DNA of 62,829 bases from JAHEIJ01 sp040235565. Lineage in GTDB: Bacteria > Pseudomonadota > Gammaproteobacteria > UBA6429 > Thiohalophilaceae. The translations under genes and the position numbers were made by a program. Of this stretch, positions 1 through 8,089 are shown piece by piece (the stretch's first letter is position 1; each line of letters begins with the position of its first letter). Where the stretch lies: positions 1 to 62,829 of the forward strand of contig JBECLA010000044.1 in NCBI GenBank assembly GCA_040235565.1. The letters run 5' to 3'. A model generated the notes under the pieces. That model did not search any database. It was not told where the DNA came from and saw only the letters and a program-made list of their open reading frames with translations.

Positions 1-1833
1 GTCGCGGCTTTTCTGCCTCTGATGTTCATGTCCGGGATCATCGGCAAGTTTATTGTTGCCATCCCCATCGTAGTGATTTCCCTGTTGATTTTTTCCTGGC
101 TCGAATCATTCCTGATCCTTCCGAGTCATGTGGCGCATGTGACCAACCCCCACAAACATCCGGGCGAACGGGTCTGGTTGGTCTGGCTGGAAAATGTATA
201 TGGCAAATTTCTGGTTCTGGCTCTGAAGTTACGCTGGCTTACGTTGCTGGTTGCGTTCCTGATGCTGATCGGGAGCTTCGCGCTTGCTATTAATAAGATG
301 TCATTTCAATTATTTCCCTCGGTGGGAATCGATCAGTTCATCGTCAGGGTCACAGCCCAGCCAGGTATCACGCTGGAACAGATGCGTGATCGCATGCGTG
401 ATCTTGATGCGTCGATACGCGAACGTATCGAACCGCATTATCTTGAAGCCACACTGATTTCAGCCGGGCAAATCGCACAGGACGGTGGTGACCCATTGAC
501 CCAACGAGGTAGCCGTTTCGGCCAGATTCGGGTGATTTATCATCCTTCGGTCACCCGGCCGGAGCATGACGCGGTGCTGGACATGAGGCGCGTTGGCAAA
601 GAAATAACCCCGTTGTATCCGGAATTCAAACTGGTCTTTCAGGAACAAAAACATGGTCCGCCGACGGGGCGAGCCTTCCAGGCCGAGATCAGCAGTAATG
701 ATAATGACGCCAATGAACAGGTTGCGGAACAGCTCATCCGGTACCTCACGAAGATAAATGGCGTCACCACAATTGAAAGTGGCCTGGAAGCCGGGGATCC
801 GGAACTACGCGTGGTGATGGATCGTGCCCTGGCGGCCTATGCGGGTGTCGATCTGGAAACCGTGGGGGCACATATTCGGGCTGCCGTAGGCGGCTTGCGC
901 GTGAGTACCACCCGAATTGGTACCGAGGAGGTGGATGTCACAATTCGTTATCCCGAGGATGGCAAGGATCAGGTGCAACAGTTACTCAAATTGCGTGTGC
1001 CTAATCAGGCGGGCGGTATGGTGCCATTGGAACGGATTGCCCGCCTGGAAGAAAAACCCGGCTATACCACGGTGCGGCACAAGGCCGGTATCCGGGTGGT
1101 GAATGTGACCGCCAATATTGATACCGATGAGATTACCAGCCTGGAACTTAACCGCAGGGTGATGGCGAAAGAAGCCGATTGGATCGGTGACATGGCCGGT
1201 CGGGTTACGGTGTACTATGGCGGAGAAGAGGAAAAGAACCAGGAGTCATTCGAGGATTTGGGTAAATCCTTTGTCTTTGCGCTGGTGGCGATCTTTTTTA
1301 TCCTGGCCATTCAGTTTAATAACCTGACCTATCCCTTCATTGTGATGCTGGCGATTCCGTTTGGCGCCATTGGTATCATCATCAGCTTTTATTTGCATGA
1401 TCTGTTATGGAAACCGATGCCGTTGTCCTTTTTCTCCGCCCTGGGCATGGTGGCCCTGACCGGGGTGGTGGTCAACAGTGCCCTGGTCTTACTGGTATTT
1501 ATTCAACGTTCAATAAAAGAAGGCATGCATTGTCGCGAGGCGATCTTGTTGGCCGGGCGGCGTCGCCTGCGGGCGGTGATCCTGACGGCGACCACCACGG
1601 TGCTGGGCCTGTTACCCACGGCCTATGGTTGGGGCGGGAGTGACTTTTTCGTCGCACCCATGGCCCTGGCACTGTCATGGGGATTGTTTTTTGCGACCGT
1701 CATTACCTTGCTGGTGATCCCTGCCGCCCTGGCCATGACGCTGGATATGCAGGAACGTCTGGGGCGGGCAAGCTTGCCGTTACGCAAATGGTTGGGTGGC
1801 AAACTGCGGCACGTGGTTGGGTGGCAGGATTAG
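1..1833 (+). CDS. RND-family efflux transporter, inner-membrane subunit (5' truncated)
   Basis: The reading frame is open from base 1 and enters in the middle of the protein; the first in-frame ATG at 22 is internal, so only the C-terminal 610 residues are visible. The opening residues, VAAFLPLMFMSGIIGKF, match the transmembrane segment that carries the conserved F-x-P-x-x-F-x-x-G signature of AcrB-type resistance-nodulation-division pumps. A periplasmic docking/porter region follows. A C-terminal block of hydrophobic helices (about residues 415-590) contains the typical ALGMVALTGVVVNSALVLL and TTTVLGLLPTAYGWGG stretches. These are proton-driven inner-membrane exporters that work with a periplasmic adaptor and an outer-membrane channel. 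The substrate cannot be told from sequence. It converges with the FHA gene only 7 bp away, with no obvious terminator between them. Confidence 0.9.
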   Translation, partial: VAAFLPLMFMSGIIGKFIVAIPIVVISLLIFSWLESFLILPSHVAHVTNPHKHPGERVWLVWLENVYGKFLVLALKLRWLTLLVAFLMLIGSFALAINKMSFQLFPSVGIDQFIVRVTAQPGITLEQMRDRMRDLDASIRERIEPHYLEATLISAGQIAQDGGDPLTQRGSRFGQIRVIYHPSVTRPEHDAVLDMRRVGKEITPLYPEFKLVFQEQKHGPPTGRAFQAEISSNDNDANEQVAEQLIRYLTKINGVTTIESGLEAGDPELRVVMDRALAAYAGVDLETVGAHIRAAVGGLRVSTTRIGTEEVDVTIRYPEDGKDQVQQLLKLRVPNQAGGMVPLERIARLEEKPGYTTVRHKAGIRVVNVTANIDTDEITSLELNRRVMAKEADWIGDMAGRVTVYYGGEEEKNQESFEDLGKSFVFALVAIFFILAIQFNNLTYPFIVMLAIPFGAIGIIISFYLHDLLWKPMPLSFFSALGMVALTGVVVNSALVLLVFIQRSIKEGMHCREAILLAGRRRLRAVILTATTTVLGLLPTAYGWGGSDFFVAPMALALSWGLFFATVITLLVIPAALAMTLDMQERLGRASLPLRKWLGGKLRHVVGWQD

Positions 1834-1840
1834 CGAGTCA

Positions 1841-2512
1841 CTATTCGAAATAGAAAAACTGCATCTGGGTACCGGCCAGCTCAACGATGTCATGTTCCTT
1901 GAGTTCCTGGGCGGTGGTACTGATGGCTTTGCCGTTCACCATGGGCGTATCGTTGGCACGCCGCAGCTTGTTGCTCTTCAGGGCGGAAATCGTGTAATTG
2001 TTGGCATTACGGGCAATCATGGCCATTTTGATACCATTGAAACCGATGGTGTTGAATGGTTTGCGTAATTCCAGAATCTTTTTCGCCATCGGGCCATTCA
2101 TGATCTTGACGCCGGCAAGCCGTTCACCGCGGGTGGCTGTCGTGGCGGGCTTGGCAGTGGTATCCATGACCTGGGTTTCTTCGATCTCCGCCTGGATGAA
2201 CATGGTGGGTTCATATTCCTGTTCATCGTCATCGTAGTAGGTAAACTGGTAGTTGCCGACCTGAATCACGTCGCCATGTTTGATCAGGGTCTTCGCGACG
2301 CGCGCGCCATTCAGCAGGGTACCATTGGTGCTGCCGAGGTCATCCACGTAAACATGTTCGCCCATGGTGACGATCAGTGAATGGCGGCCACTGACCGTCA
2401 GATCGTTCAACTGGATATCATTGCCATGCTTGCGGCCGATACTGAGACTGTCTTTATCAATGGGGTACTCACGGATGACGGCGCCATCAAGAGTCATGAT
2501 CAGCTTGCTCAT
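1841..2512 (-). CDS. FHA-domain protein with a second, degenerate FHA-like half
   Basis: The start is set at the ATG at 2512 because a CAGGA ribosome site lies 8 nt upstream; an in-frame upstream ATG at 2533 would add seven residues. The N-terminal ~95 residues form a canonical forkhead-associated domain: SIGRKHGNDI, then VSGRHS, then DLGSTNGT supply the Arg, Ser, His and Asn that read phosphothreonine. A Thr-rich linker (ETQVMDTT, ATTATRG) follows. The C-terminal ~100 residues resemble a second FHA fold (PFNTIGFNG, PMVNGKAI, EHDIVELAG) that lacks the GR and S-x-x-H motifs. It is the last gene of the operon that starts with the HEAT-kinase, so it is a likely phospho-partner of that kinase; this is inference from context. 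Confidence 0.85.
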   Translation of the reverse strand: MSKLIMTLDGAVIREYPIDKDSLSIGRKHGNDIQLNDLTVSGRHSLIVTMGEHVYVDDLGSTNGTLLNGARVAKTLIKHGDVIQVGNYQFTYYDDDEQEYEPTMFIQAEIEETQVMDTTAKPATTATRGERLAGVKIMNGPMAKKILELRKPFNTIGFNGIKMAMIARNANNYTISALKSNKLRRANDTPMVNGKAISTTAQELKEHDIVELAGTQMQFFYFE

Positions 2513-2581
2513 TGATACATCCTGCTTCTGCAATAGTTATTTAATCGTTTTCGTCTGAATCCGGGGTATTTTAACAATAGT

Positions 2582-3718
2582 TCAAAGCAGGCTCTTTGAC
2601 TGTCCTGTGCCTGGTTGTGGTTGCGATTGGGAATCACTGCTATCGTTAATGCTTTCTTCATAATCTTCCCGGAAGCGGACAAAATCCGCCTTGTGACGGG
2701 CTTTCAGATACGCATCATCACCGGAAATCAGCTTGGCGTCCAGCAGGCGACGAAGTGCGGTATCCATGCGCTGCATGCCTTGCATGCTGCTGCCCTGGAT
2801 CACGCTTTCAATCTGTTCCGTCTTGCCTTCGCGGATCAGGTTGGCAATGGCCGGATTATTGATCATGATCTCCAGTGCGGCGACGCGTCCCTTGTGATCA
2901 ACCGTACGAATGAGTTGTTGCGAAATGACCCCGACCAGCGAGGTGGAAATCATGGTACGAATAAATGCTTCTTCCGAAGGCGGGAAGACATTGATCATAC
3001 GATCCACTGATGCCGCCGCGCCACTGGTATGCAGGGTAGCCATGACCAGGATCCCCATTTCCGCTGCAGTGAGGGCGAGGTGAATGGTTTCCAGGTCGCG
3101 CATTTCGCCCACCAGAATCACGTCCGGATCTTCACGCAAGGCGGAATGTAGCGCGTCGGCAAAACGGGGGGTATGACTGCCCACCTCACGCTGGCTAACC
3201 AGGCAATTTTTGTTGTTGTGCAGAAATTCGACCGGGTCTTCAATTGTCAGGATATGCCCTTTGCGTTCCGTATTGATGAAGTCAACCATTGCTGCGAGAG
3301 TGGTGGATTTACCGGAACCGGTGGGTCCGGTCACCAGGATCAAACCCTTACGTTGGCGGCAAAAGTTTTTCAATACCGGCGGCAGGCGCAGATCCGCCAG
3401 GGTCAGGATCTCGGTGGGAATGGTCCGAAATACCGCACCGATGCCACGCATATGTTCAAATACATTCACACGGAAGCGTCCCAGCTCCGAGGTTTGATAG
3501 GCAAAGTCCACGCCTTTGTTTTTTTCAAACGCCTTCTGATGAGGTTTCGACATGATTTCATACAACATATCGTGTGTTTCATCCGGCGAGAGTTCCCGGT
3601 ATTTTACCGCATAAGTGTCACCGTTCAGGCGCACCCGCGGCGGGTTGCCGGATACCAGATGCAGGTCGGAGCCGCTCTGTTTAACGACCAGTTCCAGGAA
3701 TGTATCTACGCGGCTCAT
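2582..3718 (-). CDS. PilT-family type IV pilus retraction-type ATPase (second copy)
   Basis: This 378-residue GspE/PilT-superfamily secretion ATPase has all the family hallmarks. They are an N-terminal GSDLHL PAS-like region, Walker A GPTGSGKST with Lys137, the Asp box LTIEDPVEF, Walker B ALREDPDVILVGEMRD and the His box ATLHTSG. Close to the C-terminus AIANLIREGK corresponds to the AIRNLIRE retraction motif. A low-complexity tail rich in Ser, Gln and Asp follows (residues ~350-378) and is absent from the neighbour. PilT-type ATPases form hexamers under the pilus base and drive pilus disassembly. It lies 15 bp downstream of a paralogue in the same operon. No pilin or pilus-assembly genes are in the window, so whether it acts on pili or on another machine is open. 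Confidence 0.88.
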   Translation of the reverse strand: MSRVDTFLELVVKQSGSDLHLVSGNPPRVRLNGDTYAVKYRELSPDETHDMLYEIMSKPHQKAFEKNKGVDFAYQTSELGRFRVNVFEHMRGIGAVFRTIPTEILTLADLRLPPVLKNFCRQRKGLILVTGPTGSGKSTTLAAMVDFINTERKGHILTIEDPVEFLHNNKNCLVSQREVGSHTPRFADALHSALREDPDVILVGEMRDLETIHLALTAAEMGILVMATLHTSGAAASVDRMINVFPPSEEAFIRTMISTSLVGVISQQLIRTVDHKGRVAALEIMINNPAIANLIREGKTEQIESVIQGSSMQGMQRMDTALRRLLDAKLISGDDAYLKARHKADFVRFREDYEESINDSSDSQSQPQPGTGQSKSLL

Positions 3719-3733
3719 ATTTCTCGTATCAGT

Positions 3734-4831
3734 TTAATTGACCGCCAGGGCCACCTGGGGCAACAGTTCGGGATTGGTAACAAAACGCTGAAACAGCTTC
3801 TTGTCCGTGGCATTGAGATAGGCATCATCCGGATCGACTTCTTTATTTTTGATCGCTTCCAGCAGGGCCTGATCCATGAGTTGCATGCCCAGTTCCCGAC
3901 CGGTTTGCAGGCTGGAAGGGATCTGGAAGATTTTTCGCTCCACGATCAGGTTGGCAATCCCCGGCGTATTGACCAGGATTTCCAGCACGGCTTTGCGGCC
4001 GCGGCCATCCGGGGTGCGCACCAATACCTGACTGATGACACCCTTGAGGTGCTGACCCAGAAAGGTGGCGGCCTGGTCTTTTTGTTCCGCCGGCATGGCA
4101 TCGATGATACGGTCCAGGGTTTTCACTGCGGAAGACGTGTGCAAGGTACCGAGCACCAGGTGACCGGTTTCCGCTGCGGTCATGGCCATCATGATGGTTT
4201 CCGGATCCCGCAGCTCGCCCACCAGAATGACGTCCGGATCTTCACGCAAGGCTTCCCGCAAGCCGTTGGCAAAACTTTCCACGTGCATGCCGACACTGCG
4301 TTGTACCACCAGGGAAGCATTACTGTCATGCATGTATTCGATCGGATCTTCCAGGGTGATGATATTGAATTTGCGATTGCGGTTGAGCCAGTCAATCATC
4401 GCCGCCAGGGTGGTGGATTTACCGGTACCAGTAGCACCGGTGACCAGGATCAGGCCTTGATGGGAATGGAGCATTTTTTCCACGGCCTTGGGCAAATCCA
4501 GATCCTTGAGAGTCGGGACTTTGGGTGGAATCACCCGAAACACGGCGCCCACACCAGAGACCTTGTGAAACAGGTTGACACGAAACCGTCCGCCGGCTTC
4601 GGCTGATTGATAGGCCATGTCCAGGTCCTGGCCATTTTCAAATTTTTTCTGTTGATCCTGACTCAGGATTTCATTCACCAGGTCCATCATTTCCTCGCCT
4701 GATAATTCACGGTATTTGATGGGTTCCAGCACACCATGCAGGCGAACCATCGGCGGCATGCCCACCGCCAGATGAATGTCGGAACAGCCCTGCTGCCGAC
4801 CCAGTTCCAGGAATGCGTCAATCCGTGCCAT
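3734..4831 (-). CDS. PilT-family type IV pilus retraction-type ATPase (first copy)
   Basis: This 365-residue ATPase is paralogous to the next gene. Visible motifs are GCSDIHL near the N-terminus, Walker A GATGTGKST with Lys138, the Asp box ITLEDPIEY, Walker B ALREDPDVILVGELRD, the His box GTLHTSSA, and GIANLIVERK in place of AIRNLIRE. Its ATG shares one base with the stop of the HEAT-kinase gene (TAATG), a hallmark of translational coupling. Two non-identical PilT-like subunits side by side recall the PilT/PilU pair, in which one ATPase needs the other. Neither sequence looks like classical PilU, so they may be a distinct pair. Function as a motor ATPase is secure; the partner machine is not. 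Confidence 0.88.
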   Translation of the reverse strand: MARIDAFLELGRQQGCSDIHLAVGMPPMVRLHGVLEPIKYRELSGEEMMDLVNEILSQDQQKKFENGQDLDMAYQSAEAGGRFRVNLFHKVSGVGAVFRVIPPKVPTLKDLDLPKAVEKMLHSHQGLILVTGATGTGKSTTLAAMIDWLNRNRKFNIITLEDPIEYMHDSNASLVVQRSVGMHVESFANGLREALREDPDVILVGELRDPETIMMAMTAAETGHLVLGTLHTSSAVKTLDRIIDAMPAEQKDQAATFLGQHLKGVISQVLVRTPDGRGRKAVLEILVNTPGIANLIVERKIFQIPSSLQTGRELGMQLMDQALLEAIKNKEVDPDDAYLNATDKKLFQRFVTNPELLPQVALAVN

Positions 4832-7215
4832 TAACTGAACTCATTCTGATAGAGCGTTTCCAGATCGCGTTGCAATTCGGCCACAGTCTGATAACGCTGG
4901 GTGGGATCCACATGTATCGCTTTCATGATGATGCGGTTCAACTCCTCGGAGATTTCCGGATTCTTTTCGCTCGCCGCCGGGGCCTTGCCTTCCACGTGCT
5001 TGAACAGGGTAGCCATGTGGTCCTTGTCCTTGTATGGTGGTTGCCCCGTAAACATCTCATACATCACAATGCCGAGACTGTAAATATCGGTGCGGGTATC
5101 AATGGTGCGGCCACGCACCTGTTCCGGGGCCATATAGGTCGGGGTGCCCACGAGAATACCGCTTTTGGTAATCCGTGATGATTCGCCACCGCCATCGCTG
5201 GCTGCCGCCGCGAGGCCAAAGTCCACGACTTTTACCAGATCGTCGTTATTGACCAGGATATTGGCCGGTTTGATATCGCGGTGCACCACATTGATATGAT
5301 GCGCCACGCCCAGGCCTTTGCAGATGTCGATCAGGATCTTGGTGTTGCGTTTGAAGTCCTTGGTTTTGCCGGCGCGGATTTCCTGTGCCAGCGAATGACT
5401 CTCGAAATACTCCATGCTGATTGCATAAGACTTGCCCATGGTAATGAAGTCGTAAATGCGGATCACGTTTTCATGGGTGATCTTGCGGGTCAGTCGCAGT
5501 TCATGTACGAAACGATGAATCACACTGTCATCCGCTGCCATATGGGCATTCAGGAACTTGAGAATGATCTGCTCATTGACCATGATGTCCTGCACCAGCA
5601 ACACCACCCCAAAGGCTCCCTTGCCGACATGTCGGATCACCTTGTAGCGGTTGTCGATCACCTCTCCGGGTTGCAGGTTGGCCGCATCGATAATCGGTGG
5701 GCTTGCGGGTGGTGTCCCGGCAGGTGTCGCCATGGTCGGTTGACTGGGTTGACTCGGTTCAGTGTTAAGGCTGATAGGTGCGGCATCGGGATCCAGCCGT
5801 GCCATCACGGTGGCCATGGTCTCATTGGCCAGGTCCATCATATTGGGATTACCACCGATCATGGTTTCATTCAGTGCCTCTTGCACGACCGCCAGATGCG
5901 GTTCGTCGGTCAGTCCCTTGAGGGCATGCATGGCCTCTTTTTTGACTTTGGCATCCGCAGTCTTCATTGCTTCGACGATGGGATCGATCGCAGCGGGATC
6001 TTCCAGTTGGGCCAGCGCCTTGATGGCCACGGCGGCGGATTCCGGTTGTGTTTGCAGCATTTCGATCAGAGCCGGAACGGCTTTTTTATCTCCCAGATTG
6101 GCCAGCGCATCAGCGGCCCGTTCACGCACCCACCAGTCTGGATCTTTCAGGACGCCGATCAAATGTGCTACTGCGCGTTCATCCTTGACCGAGTTGAGAA
6201 TTTCCACCGCGGTGCGACGCAGAAATTCGTCTTTGTTATTAATCAACGCCAGCACGGCTTCAACTACCCGGGGCCCACCGATGGTGCCCAGCGCATCGGC
6301 CGCGCGCACCTTGACCCACCAGTCCTGGTCGCGCATGGCATTCAACAGATCCTTGATGGCCCGCTGATCGCCGATTTCATTCAACACCTCGACCGCGGCA
6401 CGGCGAATGTATTCGGAATCGTCCTGCAGGATTTCGATCAGGTATTTGACCACGGCCGGATCGTGGATCTTGATCAGGGTGTTGATCGCCTGGGCCTGGA
6501 CCGTGAGATCCGGATCCTTGAGCAGCGGTACGATTTGTAGAGAAGCAACGGGGACTTCCATGTTACTCAGACCCTGCAGGGCCGTCTGGCGTATGACTTT
6601 CTGGTCGTCATTGATCATCCGCAGCAAAATATCCCGCGCCACGACACTCTTGCTGCAACTGGAAAGGGCCTTGGCGACATGCATGCGCATGGCCGGATCT
6701 TCGTTGGTCGAATATGGCATCAGTTCCGGCACCATTTCTTCGGTGGCAACCGAATCGAGAATCTTGAATAAAGCCTGGCGTATTTCCTTGTCCGCTTTAT
6801 CGGTAAATTCCAGCAGGTGTTTGATCCGGATAGTGTCTTTACGGGCCAAGAGGATTTGCACCAACGCCGTATTGGGGACATGCGGATCTTCAAACAGGCT
6901 GAACAGGCGGTTGGGATCATACATGGTCCCCTTGGCCAGCGCGCGCATGGTACCGAGGACGACGCGTTTGTCTTCGTCGGCCAGACCGTCAACGAATTTC
7001 GGCAGGCTCTTGTCCGTGAGCAGGCTGACCAGCAGGGCATGGATGTGGGGACTGTCAGGAGCATCCACCAGGGCATCGAGCAATTTCGGCACCGCGGCGG
7101 CACCGGTGGCTTTTATCTGGTGCATGGCCTCCTTCAGTTCCACCACGGAAAATTCCGCTGGCTCGACCAGGATATCGATTGCCTTGTTGACTTTGAGAGA
7201 TCCAAACAAACCCAT
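4831..7215 (-). CDS. HEAT-repeat protein fused to a Hanks-type Ser/Thr protein kinase
   Basis: The protein is 794 residues long. Residues ~20-470 are a solenoid of PBS-lyase-type HEAT repeats; the clearest units contain DQDWWVKVRAADALGTIGG and DPDWWVRERAADALANLGD. A Pro/Ser/Thr-rich linker (~480-510) leads to a complete eukaryotic-like kinase domain at ~524-790. It has the glycine loop VGKGAFGVV, ATP-binding Lys553, HRDIKPANI with catalytic Asp647, VDFGLA with metal-binding Asp665, and MAPEQVRG. The domain should therefore be active. No transmembrane segment is seen, so it is probably cytoplasmic, unlike PASTA-type receptor kinases. The HEAT solenoid is a likely docking surface. It heads the two pilT-like genes and an FHA gene, which suggests phosphorylation control of those ATPases; the targets are inferred. 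Confidence 0.9.
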   Translation of the reverse strand: MGLFGSLKVNKAIDILVEPAEFSVVELKEAMHQIKATGAAAVPKLLDALVDAPDSPHIHALLVSLLTDKSLPKFVDGLADEDKRVVLGTMRALAKGTMYDPNRLFSLFEDPHVPNTALVQILLARKDTIRIKHLLEFTDKADKEIRQALFKILDSVATEEMVPELMPYSTNEDPAMRMHVAKALSSCSKSVVARDILLRMINDDQKVIRQTALQGLSNMEVPVASLQIVPLLKDPDLTVQAQAINTLIKIHDPAVVKYLIEILQDDSEYIRRAAVEVLNEIGDQRAIKDLLNAMRDQDWWVKVRAADALGTIGGPRVVEAVLALINNKDEFLRRTAVEILNSVKDERAVAHLIGVLKDPDWWVRERAADALANLGDKKAVPALIEMLQTQPESAAVAIKALAQLEDPAAIDPIVEAMKTADAKVKKEAMHALKGLTDEPHLAVVQEALNETMIGGNPNMMDLANETMATVMARLDPDAAPISLNTEPSQPSQPTMATPAGTPPASPPIIDAANLQPGEVIDNRYKVIRHVGKGAFGVVLLVQDIMVNEQIILKFLNAHMAADDSVIHRFVHELRLTRKITHENVIRIYDFITMGKSYAISMEYFESHSLAQEIRAGKTKDFKRNTKILIDICKGLGVAHHINVVHRDIKPANILVNNDDLVKVVDFGLAAAASDGGGESSRITKSGILVGTPTYMAPEQVRGRTIDTRTDIYSLGIVMYEMFTGQPPYKDKDHMATLFKHVEGKAPAASEKNPEISEELNRIIMKAIHVDPTQRYQTVAELQRDLETLYQNEFS

Positions 7216-7241
7216 GGGGCTGCGTACCTTTAATATAATAA

Positions 7242-7718
7242 TTATGCGTCCGACGTCTCAGTCGTAACATTGATAATATAGGATTTGTTGACCAGGCAAA
7301 TCTGGTTTGCGTCAATATATAGTTTTATAAATCGCGCTTTTTCATGGTTTAGATAGTCAAACAGCCGGGCGCGATCGGGTGCGAGTGTTTCGCGTATCTC
7401 CCCATTAAACAACGCTCCATCCATCATGGTCAATTGACAGGGTATGATTTTCTGTGCGGGGTCATCCGGCGGCGTGTCTTCTTCATATTCGACCCGGACA
7501 ATGGCGTTGCGGTTGTAAAACCGGATCTGCCCCGTTTCCTCCCGATCCAGCACGATAAAAGCCTTGTCTTTATTTAACACCTCCAGCGGTTCTTCAACCC
7601 CGGCATGGTTAACACTTTGCTCGCGTAAAAACAGGGAACCGATGACCTGGCCTTCGGGGTGGACCCACAAACTCACCTGACGTTTTATTTTGGGAATTTT
7701 CAGCGAATCGGTTACCAC
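7242..7718 (-). CDS. Conserved hypothetical protein with two tandem copies of a small domain
   Basis: First gene of the kinase/PilT/FHA operon, 158 residues, starting at GTG (7718) with an AAGGAG site 7 nt upstream. I do not recognise a named family with certainty. The protein is internally duplicated. Residues ~13-80 and ~90-155 share one pattern: a short beta-rich start ending in a Gly (VSLWVHPEG; CQLTMMDG), then a Leu-Asn-x-x-Lys-Ala core (EVLNKDKAF; DYLNHEKAR), then an Asn-(Arg/Lys) and Ile ending (FYNRNAIVRV; LVNKSYIINV). It has no signal peptide or membrane segment and no PilZ RxxxR motif. The 26-bp gap to the kinase gene argues for co-transcription and a related job. Confidence 0.7.
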   Translation of the reverse strand: MVTDSLKIPKIKRQVSLWVHPEGQVIGSLFLREQSVNHAGVEEPLEVLNKDKAFIVLDREETGQIRFYNRNAIVRVEYEEDTPPDDPAQKIIPCQLTMMDGALFNGEIRETLAPDRARLFDYLNHEKARFIKLYIDANQICLVNKSYIINVTTETSDA

Positions 7719-8089
7719 AGATGCTCCTTGGTGTATTTTCTTTAGACTTTGTATAAAAAATGTATTTTGTCGTGTCTAATCTGTTGAAAGCAATGCTAGA
7801 TTGCAGTAATAGCCATAGTTAAAATGTGCAAGATGACAAAAATGCCCCGAGGCGGCCGTCGGCCCCAAATGTGAGGACTGATCACGGCATGACCACCCGT
7901 CGCGTTGTTATAAAATGCAATACTACTTGGTTTCACCCTGTCCGGATTTGGCCGGTCCGCCTGACATGACTGCGTGCAGGTGACAGGTGAAGAGCGCATC
8001 TTTTTAAAGTTGTCGGTTATTTGCACGAAAAACTTAATAATGAATATCACTACCCATTCTCATTTTCCAGCGAGCCGGACTGCCTGACC
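7719..8089. other. Divergent intergenic region between the kinase operon and the HD-GYP gene
   Basis: These 371 bp separate two divergently transcribed signalling units. The part next to the minus-strand operon is AT-rich, with a TTTGTATAAAAAATG stretch near 7747. A TTATAAAATG stretch lies near 7909 on the plus strand. Either could be a -10 region, but I see no convincing -35 at proper spacing. No gene and no clear operator is seen. An in-frame TTG at 8021 could extend the downstream gene by 23 residues. Confidence 0.4.

Noticed and set aside
3173..4606. A 477-codon plus-strand open frame across the two pilT-like genes
   Set aside because: It lies opposite genes with clear ATPase motifs and has no recognisable domain; it is a shadow of high-GC coding sequence.
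5281..6540. A 419-codon plus-strand open frame opposite the HEAT-kinase
   Set aside because: His- and Gln-rich antisense product of the HEAT repeats; no family match and the sense gene is certain.
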